Origin: Verrucomicrobiales bacterium
GTDB taxonomy: Bacteria > Verrucomicrobiota > Verrucomicrobiia > Verrucomicrobiales > DEV007
DNA: 18,586 nt
Reading direction: 5' to 3'
NCBI GenBank assembly: GCA_002708885.1
Contig: PAPL01000094.1
Coordinates: 1-18,586, forward strand
The translations under genes were made by a program, and so were the position numbers. Position 1 is the first letter of the stretch. Every line of letters starts with the position of its first letter. Shown in pieces: positions 1 to 7,156 of this stretch. Under the pieces are notes generated by a model. It worked only from the letters and a program-made list of their open reading frames with translations. It was not told the origin of the DNA and did not search any database.

Positions 1-252
1 GCTGATGATCCTGCTCAACTGATGGCTCGTGGAGAGGATAGAGAAAAACTCGATTCCGATTTAAAAAAACTTCTCTCATTAATCGAGGCCTTGCCTGACA
101 GACAACGTGAAGTCATGCGATTGAAGTTTCAGGCTGATCTAAGTTATAAGGAAATTGGTGAAGCTTTGGCTATTACTGTGAGTAACGTCGGATTCATTGT
201 GCACAGTGCCTTCAAAAAATTAAGAGAGGCCATGAACCAAATGGAAGAATGA
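1..252 (+). CDS. ECF-type RNA polymerase sigma factor, C-terminal part (5' truncated by window)
   Basis: The reading frame is open from the first base, so the 5' end lies outside the window; an internal Met at 22 is not needed as a start. The visible 83 residues contain sigma region 4: a segment around LPDRQREVMRLKF, then a helix-turn-helix with LSYKEIGEAL and a recognition helix leading into a basic FKKLREAM end. In this family region 4 binds the promoter -35 element. Region 2 is not visible. The gene lies 35 bases upstream of a membrane protein with an anti-sigma-like N-terminus, the usual order for a sigma/regulator pair. It is clearly sigma-70 family; the ECF assignment rests on the short C-terminus and the context. 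Confidence 0.85.
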   Translation, partial: ADDPAQLMARGEDREKLDSDLKKLLSLIEALPDRQREVMRLKFQADLSYKEIGEALAITVSNVGFIVHSAFKKLREAMNQMEE

Positions 253-287
253 AGTAGATTAAGAATCTATTTTTATAGTTATAAGTT

Positions 288-1724
288 ATGAATATTGAAG
301 ACAATCCCGAATTGACTGCGTACGTTTTGGACGAGCTTACTAGTGATGAAGCAAAATTACTAGAGGAGCAATTTTCTGAATGTGAACACTCAGCCAGGCG
401 CATCAGTGATGATAAGGTATATGCGTCAATGATTCGAGATGCTTACAATACAGAGCCGGCTTATGAAATGACCCCTGAGCAGAGGCAGGATATTTTGAAA
501 GGTTCGGAAATAGTGGCAGTCACCGGAAGTGTACCGGAAAAGATTCTTTCCTTCAGTGATAAATCCAAATCTTTTGATAAGAATAAAATAGAGACTCAGG
601 GAATAGGTATTTGCAGGAAATATTTTCCTGCGTTTGTGAGTTTTGGCGCGGCTGCGCTTGTGATCGGAATGGTCCTAGTTCTGTTGAAGCATGACCAGAT
701 TGGGATCAATCCAAAATCAGGGACTGTCCAGAAACCGTCAGACCCTTTTTCGGTCACTATGCTTGATCCGAGTACAGGGCATGGTAATGGGGGAGATAAA
801 ATCAGTTGGGCTCAGCGGCAGATAGGAGTAGGTCCGGTAAAATTTCCGGTCACATACCGGTACGGGCAACCCAAACCATTAAATGAAACCTCTGAAGCCC
901 TGGTATTTCTTGGTGGTGATTCATTTAGAAACCCTGAAATGGAAGGGCAGAGGTGGTCAGTATTTCCCTCGAATTTCAGTTCAAATTCCTATGATGTCTT
1001 GAGGAAATCTCTATTGGCTGGTGATATCCCAGATGAGGAAAACGTTCATGTAGGATCTTTAATTAATGCTTTTGAATATGATTATGAGTATCCAAATCCA
1101 GGTGAAAATTTTGCGGTCAATGCTGAGGCAGCTAAATGTCCATGGGATCAGGAACGCTGGCTCATTCATATTGGTGTACGTGTGGCCGATATCAATAAGG
1201 ACAAGAAAATGCAATTGATTAATGAGGTCCGGATGGCAGTTGAATTTAATCCGGAACGGGTTGCTGGTTACAGGTTAATTGGTGAAGACAACACTAAAAA
1301 AACAAATGCAAATAATCTGGAGAATCAAATAATTCTAGAGGGACAGACAGTCACTGCCCTTTATGAAGTAGTGCCCATTGAGGGGGCGGATTTATCGGAA
1401 TCATCTACGCGTGATGCGGGTTCTGAGCTCGTGTCAGTCAGAATTGATTATATGGATCCGGACGAGGGGAACTCCCGCTCTATAGTTTCAAGTGTTACAC
1501 ATAAGAGTGCGGTTTCTTGGGAAGAAGCGAGTGAGGATATGCGCTTTGCTGCTTCAGTTGCGGGTTATGGATTGCTACTGGGAAGTGATGAAAAGGGGCT
1601 GACATCGACATATGATTTGGTTCTTCAACTTGCCAAAGATGCTTTGGGAGAAGATAAAAACGGCCAGCGCTCTGAGTTTATTGACTGGGTTAAGAAAACC
1701 AAAAAAATAAAAGAAAGAAAATAG
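288..1724 (+). CDS. YfbK-like membrane protein with anti-sigma-like N-terminus, lacking the vWA domain
   Basis: 478 aa. Residues 1-50 (NPELTAYVLDELTSDEAKLL) resemble the N-terminus of anti-sigma-like YfbK relatives; no zinc-binding HxxxCxxC is visible. A single membrane segment lies near residues 112-134 (FVSFGAAALVIGMVLVLL), placing the rest outside the cytoplasm. About 220-300 matches the domain preceding vWA in YfbK (SYDVLRKSLLAGDIP, then KCPWDQERWLIHIGVRV). About 318-475 matches the YfbK C-terminal domain (VEFNPERVAGYRLIG, TVTALYEVVP, MRFAASVAGYGLLL). In YfbK a vWA domain of roughly 170-200 aa separates these; here only an 18-residue linker (300-317) remains and no MIDAS DxSxS is present. 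It follows a sigma gene by 35 bases, suggesting it holds or senses for that sigma factor. Start: ATG at 288, with no strong ribosome site. Confidence 0.75.
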   Translation: MNIEDNPELTAYVLDELTSDEAKLLEEQFSECEHSARRISDDKVYASMIRDAYNTEPAYEMTPEQRQDILKGSEIVAVTGSVPEKILSFSDKSKSFDKNKIETQGIGICRKYFPAFVSFGAAALVIGMVLVLLKHDQIGINPKSGTVQKPSDPFSVTMLDPSTGHGNGGDKISWAQRQIGVGPVKFPVTYRYGQPKPLNETSEALVFLGGDSFRNPEMEGQRWSVFPSNFSSNSYDVLRKSLLAGDIPDEENVHVGSLINAFEYDYEYPNPGENFAVNAEAAKCPWDQERWLIHIGVRVADINKDKKMQLINEVRMAVEFNPERVAGYRLIGEDNTKKTNANNLENQIILEGQTVTALYEVVPIEGADLSESSTRDAGSELVSVRIDYMDPDEGNSRSIVSSVTHKSAVSWEEASEDMRFAASVAGYGLLLGSDEKGLTSTYDLVLQLAKDALGEDKNGQRSEFIDWVKKTKKIKERK

Positions 1725-1775
1725 AAGCTTTGCATTGGGATTCTTTGCGAATGTTTTTCTGGTATTAAGGAGTTC

Positions 1776-1796
1776 ATGAATATATTTATTAAGTAA
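1776..1796 (+). other. Possible 6-codon leader ORF with strong ribosome site
   Basis: ATTAAGGAG is followed four bases later by ATG and a 6-codon frame (MNIFIK) ending in TAA. It is the best Shine-Dalgarno/ATG pair in this intergenic region, yet the next gene begins 40 bases further on at a TTG without one. It could be a leader peptide, a translation decoy, or chance in AT-rich DNA. Confidence 0.2.
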
Positions 1797-1835
1797 TTAC
1801 ATATTTCTTAATAACTCAATAAACCCCGCTATCAT

Positions 1836-2705
1836 TTGATTGAATCATTTAATCATAAATCATCTGACCTCTTTGTGCCCGATGGTGCATCTCTAGATGA
1901 AGCTTTTAACAGGACCTCTCATCTCGCAATTGGGGCCCATTCTGATGATTTGGAAATCATGGCTTACCACGGAATAGTGAATTGCTATGGATTTGGGCAA
2001 CAGGCAAATAAGAATTGGTTCACCGGGATCACTGCAACGGACGGGAGAGGAAGTTCAAGGGCCGGGCTTTATTCGCAGTGCAGTGACGAGCAAATGGCAG
2101 AAATTCGAAAAGAGGAGCAGAAACAAGCGGCTGTCGTTGGAAGGTACAGTGCAGTATTGCAACTAGGCTATTCTAGTGATGAGATAATGGACAAAGAGGG
2201 CTCATTGAGGCTCAAGGAAGATTTGCTATCTATTTTAAAGCAAACCAAACCACGGACAGTATACACTCATAATCCGGCGGACAAGCATGATACCCACATC
2301 GCAGTTCTTTATGCGGCGATATGCGCAATGCGTGAGTTACCAATTGATGATCGTCCAGAAAAAATTCTAGGGTGTGAGGTGTGGCGAGATTTGGACTGGA
2401 TGCCGGATGAGGACAAAGTTACTCTTGATGTGAGCGAAAGAGAAAATTTGGCAAATTCTTTGGTTGGGGTTTTTGATAGCCAAATTACTGGAGGCAAGCG
2501 ATATGACAGAGCCGCGGTCGGCAGGCGTTACGCTAATGCAACATTCTTCTATGCGGAGGGAAAAGACAAAGCAGAGCAACTAACATTTGCAATGGACTTA
2601 ACGCCGGTAGTTCATGATCAAACTATTGATTTTGTTGAATACGTTATGGAATACATCAATAAGTTTCGTGATGATGTTCAAGATAATTTAAGTCAATACT
2701 TTTAG
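1836..2705 (+). CDS. PIG-L/LmbE family zinc N-deacetylase
   Basis: 289 aa. This family hydrolyses the N-acetyl group of GlcNAc-containing substrates with one zinc ion. Zinc site and catalytic motif are visible: GAHSDDLE at residues 33-40 (the AHPDD motif, Ser for Pro, ligands H35 and D38) and HNPADKHDTH at 145-154 (the HxxH element, ligand H154). No signal peptide or membrane segment, so it is probably cytoplasmic. The start is TTG at 1836: an in-frame stop lies at 1812, and the first internal ATG would delete the AHSDD motif. No Shine-Dalgarno is visible. It lies 32 bases upstream of nagB, pointing to amino-sugar catabolism; Bacteroidetes fuse NagB and LmbE domains in one protein. The exact substrate (GlcNAc-6-phosphate or another acetylated sugar) is inferred. 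Confidence 0.85.
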   Translation: MIESFNHKSSDLFVPDGASLDEAFNRTSHLAIGAHSDDLEIMAYHGIVNCYGFGQQANKNWFTGITATDGRGSSRAGLYSQCSDEQMAEIRKEEQKQAAVVGRYSAVLQLGYSSDEIMDKEGSLRLKEDLLSILKQTKPRTVYTHNPADKHDTHIAVLYAAICAMRELPIDDRPEKILGCEVWRDLDWMPDEDKVTLDVSERENLANSLVGVFDSQITGGKRYDRAAVGRRYANATFFYAEGKDKAEQLTFAMDLTPVVHDQTIDFVEYVMEYINKFRDDVQDNLSQYF

Positions 2706-2737
2706 ATCGAACAATTAACAGTTATTTTATCTAAAAC

Positions 2738-3517
2738 ATGGAAATTATTATTCGTCCAACGCCAGAAGAATGTGCATCAATAGGTGGGCGTATAATTGCT
2801 AATTTAATAAACGGAAAGCCCAACGCGGTCCTTGGACTGGCCACGGGCAGTACTCCAATACCTTTATATTCTGAGCTTATCAGGTTGCATAAGGAAGAGG
2901 GTCTGAGTTTTTCAGAGGTTACCTCTTTTAATCTGGATGAATACATTGGGCTCTCGGGTGAGCACCCATGCTCATATCAGTTCTTTATGGATGAAGAACT
3001 ATTTGGGAAGATAGATATCAAGTCAAATTCAGCGCACATCCCCAATGGTGAAGCTCAGGATATTCAAAGTGAATGTTTGCAATATGAACAGGCCATTCGG
3101 TCTAGTGGTGGAATTGATTTGCAGGTCTTGGGAATTGGATCAGATGGGCACATTGGCTTTAATGAGCCTGGATCGTCTTTGGGATCGAGGACCCGTATAA
3201 AGACCCTGACTGGCGAAACTATTGAAGACAATGCAAGATTTTTTGATAACCCTGATCAGGTGCCCCGCCATTGTATTACTATGGGGGTTGGAACAATAAT
3301 GGACAGTGAAACAGTGCTCCTCTTCGCATTTGGTGAAGGCAAGGCCGATATTATCTCCAAAGCCGTTGAGGGGCCTGTGAGTGCTATGGTCCCAGCAAGT
3401 ATTTTGCAGTTACATCCAAATGTTAAGGTAATAGTTGATGAGGCCGCTGGATCTAAGTTGGCTAATATTAGCTATTATAAAGAGGTTTATGAGAATAAAC
3501 CTGATTGGCAGGCATGA
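2738..3517 (+). CDS. nagB: Glucosamine-6-phosphate deaminase
   Basis: 259 aa, close to E. coli NagB at 266 aa. Converts glucosamine-6-phosphate to fructose-6-phosphate and ammonia, feeding amino sugars into glycolysis. Motifs: phosphate-binding LGLATGSTP (32-40), SFNLDEYIGL (63-72), GIGSDGHIGFNEP (132-144) and RTRIKTLT. The catalytic residues of E. coli NagB (D72, D141, H143, E148) map to D67, D136, H138 and E143, so it should be active. Cytoplasmic. The start ATG at 2738 gives the family N-terminus (MEIIIRPTPEE); it probably shares a transcript with the upstream deacetylase. No NagA-type GlcNAc-6-P deacetylase is present, so the PIG-L enzyme may supply that step. Confidence 0.95.
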   Translation: MEIIIRPTPEECASIGGRIIANLINGKPNAVLGLATGSTPIPLYSELIRLHKEEGLSFSEVTSFNLDEYIGLSGEHPCSYQFFMDEELFGKIDIKSNSAHIPNGEAQDIQSECLQYEQAIRSSGGIDLQVLGIGSDGHIGFNEPGSSLGSRTRIKTLTGETIEDNARFFDNPDQVPRHCITMGVGTIMDSETVLLFAFGEGKADIISKAVEGPVSAMVPASILQLHPNVKVIVDEAAGSKLANISYYKEVYENKPDWQA

Positions 3518-3633
3518 GTGGTCTTGATCGGTTCAGTGATTCATAAATTCATTAGGATCTACCGTTAAAAGTCTTGTAACTTACTGTAATAGAGTCACTT
3601 CATAAGAATCATAACTTTCGCTCTTTTTTAGTG

Positions 3634-3647
3634 AACACTTATGTGTT
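3634..3647. promoter_or_regulatory. Inverted repeat just upstream of clpB
   Basis: AACAC-TTAT-GTGTT is a perfect 5+5 inverted repeat, 20 bases before the clpB ATG. It is not the CIRCE element (TTAGCACTC-N9-GAGTGCTAA). The position would suit an operator or a small 5'-UTR hairpin controlling a heat-shock gene, but a repeat this short can occur by chance. Confidence 0.25.
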
Positions 3648-3667
3648 ATGTTTAGGGTGTTTACGAG

Positions 3668-6259
3668 ATGAATCTAAATAAAATAACCAGAAAAATGCAG
3701 GAATCTTTAGCTGCCGCACAAGAAATGGCAGCCAAAGAGAAGCACCCTGAAGTTGGTACTTTGCACTTATTTATCAGCCTTTTGCACCAAACTGAAGGCG
3801 TTGCGCGTCCAATCTTTGAGGGGCTTGGCCATAATGTCTCCACTTTGGAAAGTGTTGCTTTAAAATCCTTGGCAGGCCAAGTCAAAGTGTCGAGCGGCTC
3901 GAGTTCCCCAGCGATCAGTGATGATTTACAGAAGGTAATGCAGGCAGCTGATGAGGCAAGAAATGAGCTGGAAGACGATTATTTAAGTGTTGAGCATGCT
4001 ATTCTGGCCATGACTTCGGTCGAATCTGCGGTAAAAGATATTCTGAGTGAGGCAGGTATTAATCGTAACAATGTTCTTGATACTTTGCGTGAGATACGAG
4101 GGGCACAGCGTGTGACTGATGAAGATCCTGAATCCAAATATCAGACATTAGAGAAGTATGGGCAAGACCTTACCCAATTAGCAAGGAAAGGTAAGATCGA
4201 TCCTGTGATCGGGCGTGATAATGAGATAAGGCGAATCATGCAGGTTCTTTCCAGAAGAACTAAAAATAATCCTGTACTGATAGGTGAGCCAGGTACCGGT
4301 AAGACTGCCATTGTTGAAGGGCTTGCTCGGCGCATTGTTGCTGGGGATGTTCCGGATTCATTGAAGAATAAAAGGCTCATTGCTATGGATCTTGGAGGGA
4401 TGCTAGCTGGTGCTAAGTATCGGGGTGAATTTGAGGAGAGATTGAAGGCTTTCCTTAAGGAGGTCACAGAATCTGATGGAGAAGTTGTTCTTTTCATTGA
4501 TGAGCTTCATACGATTGTTGGTGCGGGCGCGTCTGAAGGAGCTGTGGACGCTTCTAATTTGCTAAAACCTCAGCTGGCTCGTGGAGAACTCCATACAATC
4601 GGTGCCACAACGTTAGAAGAGTACAGAGAATATATTGAAAAAGATTCAGCTTTGGAGAGGCGTTTCCAGCCGGTCCGAGTCGAAGAGCCGAGTGTTGAAG
4701 ATACTATTGCTATTTTGAGGGGTCTCCAAGAGAGATATGAAGTTCACCATGGCGTAAGAATAAAAGACTCAGCGCTAATTGCCGCAGCAACTTTATCTGA
4801 CCGATATATCACTCAGAGGTTTCTGCCAGACAAGGCAGTTGATTTGGTCGATGAGGCGGCTTCTAGATTAAAGATAGAGTTGGATTCGATGCCCATAGAA
4901 ATTGACCATCTGGAAAGATCCATCGCTCAATTCGAAATGGAACGGCAAGCGCTTGAAAAGGAAGATGATGAAATAAGTGTGCAGCGCCTGGAAAGTGTTA
5001 AGGCACAGATGGCTGAAGTGAACGAGAAGGCTGCCGCACTGAGGGCACAGTGGCAGAATGAGAAAAAAATTATTGATGAATCGCGCTCTTTGCAGGCTCA
5101 AATAGAAGATTTAAAAAACCAACTAGAACGCGCACAACGAGAAGGCGAGCTTTCTAGAGCTAGTGAGATTCAATATGGGTTATTACCTGATGCGGAGTCT
5201 GAGCTGGAATCCTTTAGTAAAAATCTCGAGGAGATCCAGGGGCAGGGACGAAAATTACTTAAGGAGGAAGTGACTGAGGAGGACGTGGCTTCGGTAGTCG
5301 CGGCGTGGACAGGGATACCTGTTAACAGACTCAAAGAAGGAGAAAAAGAAAAGCTATTGAATATAGAAGCGCGTCTTGGTAAACGCGTCATTGGTCAGGA
5401 GAAAGCGATAATTGCTGTCTCAAATGCTGTTCGCCGTGCCCGCGCAGGCCTTGGGGATGAGAGTAAGCCCATAGGATCATTTCTTTTTCTTGGGCCGACA
5501 GGTGTTGGAAAAACAGAGCTAAGTAAAGCGTTAGCTGAATTTCTATTTGACGATGAATCTGCCATGACGCGGATCGATATGAGCGAATATATGGAGAAGC
5601 ACAGTGTGGCTCGATTGATAGGAGCTCCTCCAGGGTACGTGGGATATGAAGAGGGCGGACAATTGAGTGAGGCTGTGAGGAGGAGCCCGTACTCGGTAGT
5701 TCTCCTTGATGAAGTTGAGAAGGCTCATTCCGACGTTTTTAATGTGCTTCTACAGGTCCTTGATGATGGGCGGATAACTGACGGACAAGGGCGAACAGTC
5801 GATTTCAAAAATACGGTCCTAATTATGACAAGTAATATTGGCAGTATTGAAATACTTAATGAGGAGAATCCTGAGCAGAGAGAAGCAAAGGTGAATGAAG
5901 TTTTGAGAGAGTCTTTCAGGCCCGAATTTTTAAATCGAATTGATGAGAAAATAATCTTCGATAGGCTCACGGCGGATGATTTGTCTGACATCATTAGATT
6001 GCAATTAAATCTTGTCGAGGAGAGGTTGAAAAAGCAGAATATAGGTATCGAATTTGATAGTTGTGCTGTAGCTTATCTTGCGGAGGAAGGTTATGACCCT
6101 GTTTATGGAGCTAGGCCCCTTAAACGGACTATACAGAAAAATGTTCTGGACCCTATGAGCATAAGCATATTGAACGGCAAATTTGAAGGGGGCGACGAGG
6201 TTTCTATAACATTGGATGAAGGTGCTCTAAAATTCGAAAACAAACACCCAAAGGCATGA
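3668..6259 (+). CDS. clpB: ATP-dependent disaggregase ClpB
   Basis: 863 aa, the usual ClpB length. A hexameric AAA+ unfoldase that, with DnaK/DnaJ/GrpE, extracts polypeptides from aggregates in the cytoplasm. In order: the Clp N domain with two repeats (1-145); AAA-1 with Walker A GEPGTGKT at 206-213 and Walker B VVLFIDELHTI; the coiled-coil M domain (roughly 400-530, rich in Glu, Lys, Gln), which separates ClpB from ClpA/ClpX; AAA-2 with Walker A GPTGVGKT at 609-616, VVLLDEVEKAH, TSNIGS and sensor-2 GARPLKR; and the D2 C-terminal domain. The pore loops include KYRGEFEER and GYVGYEEGG. The ClpP-binding IGF loop of ClpA/X is not apparent. The start at 3668 gives the expected N-terminus (MNLNKITRKMQESL). 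The 150-base upstream region presumably holds its promoter; no CIRCE was found. Confidence 0.97.
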   Translation: MNLNKITRKMQESLAAAQEMAAKEKHPEVGTLHLFISLLHQTEGVARPIFEGLGHNVSTLESVALKSLAGQVKVSSGSSSPAISDDLQKVMQAADEARNELEDDYLSVEHAILAMTSVESAVKDILSEAGINRNNVLDTLREIRGAQRVTDEDPESKYQTLEKYGQDLTQLARKGKIDPVIGRDNEIRRIMQVLSRRTKNNPVLIGEPGTGKTAIVEGLARRIVAGDVPDSLKNKRLIAMDLGGMLAGAKYRGEFEERLKAFLKEVTESDGEVVLFIDELHTIVGAGASEGAVDASNLLKPQLARGELHTIGATTLEEYREYIEKDSALERRFQPVRVEEPSVEDTIAILRGLQERYEVHHGVRIKDSALIAAATLSDRYITQRFLPDKAVDLVDEAASRLKIELDSMPIEIDHLERSIAQFEMERQALEKEDDEISVQRLESVKAQMAEVNEKAAALRAQWQNEKKIIDESRSLQAQIEDLKNQLERAQREGELSRASEIQYGLLPDAESELESFSKNLEEIQGQGRKLLKEEVTEEDVASVVAAWTGIPVNRLKEGEKEKLLNIEARLGKRVIGQEKAIIAVSNAVRRARAGLGDESKPIGSFLFLGPTGVGKTELSKALAEFLFDDESAMTRIDMSEYMEKHSVARLIGAPPGYVGYEEGGQLSEAVRRSPYSVVLLDEVEKAHSDVFNVLLQVLDDGRITDGQGRTVDFKNTVLIMTSNIGSIEILNEENPEQREAKVNEVLRESFRPEFLNRIDEKIIFDRLTADDLSDIIRLQLNLVEERLKKQNIGIEFDSCAVAYLAEEGYDPVYGARPLKRTIQKNVLDPMSISILNGKFEGGDEVSITLDEGALKFENKHPKA

Positions 6260-6328
6260 GCATTAACATCTGCAAATTTAATTGATTGGTTTGCTGGCAT
6301 TTTCCCATTTGTCAGTCCATCATCAGTT

Positions 6329-7111
6329 ATGAACAAACCTAGGCCCTATATTATTGGTGAAACTAACTGGAAGCAGATCAGTTCAGTTAATTATGAAGTA
6401 GCCGTATTGCCTTGGGGTGCTACTGAAGCTCATAATTATCATCTACCATATGAAACTGATAATATACAGCTAGACTGCATAGCTGCAGAGTCTGCTAGGA
6501 TTGCATGGGAAGAGGGAACAAAGATAGGAGTTTTACCTTGTGTGCCATTCGGTGTAAATACAGGGCAACTTGATATTCCCTTTTGTATTAACATGAACCC
6601 CACAACTCAAACGGCGGTTTTGGCCGATGTGATTGAGTCTTTATACGGTCAAGGAATATCTAAATTGGTTGTTTTAAACGGTCACGGTGGAAATAATTTT
6701 CGTCAGCAATTGAGAGAATTGCAGGCCAGATTTTCCGAAATGTTTCTTTGTACTGTGGATTGGTTTGGAGTAGTTGACCCTAATGAGATATTTGATGATC
6801 CAGGTGACCATGCAGACGAGGTTGAGACCAGTCTAATGTTGCAAATAGCTCCTGATTTAGTTGATGATCTTGGTGTGGCCGGTGATGGGTCAACGAACCA
6901 ATCGCGGATAAAGGCGATTAGAGAAGGATGGGCTTGGGCTCAGAGGGATTGGCTCAAGGCAACTAATGATACTGGATCCGGAGACCCAGCCAAGGCCACG
7001 GCCAGCAAAGGTAAAGAATTAATCGATGCGTTATCTAAAAAGCTGGCAAGTTTTTATGTGGAGCTTGCGCAATCAGATCTTTCGAACTTGTACGAAACTA
7101 GAAATGATTAG
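6329..7111 (+). CDS. Creatininase-family metal-dependent amidohydrolase
   Basis: 260 aa, typical for the family, whose members are zinc/manganese hydrolases acting on cyclic amides and related C-N bonds (creatininase, the formamide hydrolase ArfB, mycofactocin MftE). Metal-site motifs: LPWGATEAHNYHLPYETD (27-44; likely ligands E33, H35, D44), LNGHGGNN (116-123; H119) and DHADEVETS (160-168; the acidic ligand). The usual Gly after the EaH histidine is Asn36 here. No signal peptide or membrane segment, so cytoplasmic. It follows clpB by 69 bases, with no functional link evident. None of the partners expected for riboflavin/deazaflavin or mycofactocin synthesis is in the window, so the substrate cannot be named. 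Confidence 0.85.
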   Translation: MNKPRPYIIGETNWKQISSVNYEVAVLPWGATEAHNYHLPYETDNIQLDCIAAESARIAWEEGTKIGVLPCVPFGVNTGQLDIPFCINMNPTTQTAVLADVIESLYGQGISKLVVLNGHGGNNFRQQLRELQARFSEMFLCTVDWFGVVDPNEIFDDPGDHADEVETSLMLQIAPDLVDDLGVAGDGSTNQSRIKAIREGWAWAQRDWLKATNDTGSGDPAKATASKGKELIDALSKKLASFYVELAQSDLSNLYETRND

Positions 7112-7115
7112 GGGC

Positions 7116-7133
7116 GATCAGTGAGGGCTGATC
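7116..7133. terminator. Possible bidirectional stem-loop between convergent genes
   Basis: GATCAG-TGAGGG-CTGATC is a perfect 6-bp stem with a 6-base loop, four bases after the creatininase-family stop and 24 bases past the stop of the convergent PDZ gene. The location suits a shared terminator, but there is no U-tract on either strand, so it is not a canonical intrinsic terminator. Confidence 0.35.
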
Positions 7134-7156
7134 ATTAACGGAAAATTACAGCATCA

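Noticed and set aside
288..1724. Frameshift or pseudogene explanation for the missing vWA domain
   Set aside because: The two flanking domains are in the same frame, the linker is short and has no leftover vWA sequence, and the frame is intact to its normal C-terminal end.
3518..3667. CIRCE/HrcA operator upstream of clpB
   Set aside because: No TTAGCACTC or GAGTGCTAA half-site occurs in the 150-base intergenic region; only the shorter unrelated inverted repeat is present.
4141..4497. 118-codon open frame on the minus strand inside clpB
   Set aside because: It lies wholly opposite the Walker motifs of clpB, its translation is Ser/Pro/Arg-rich without any family signature, and it is explained as a shadow of the conserved coding strand.
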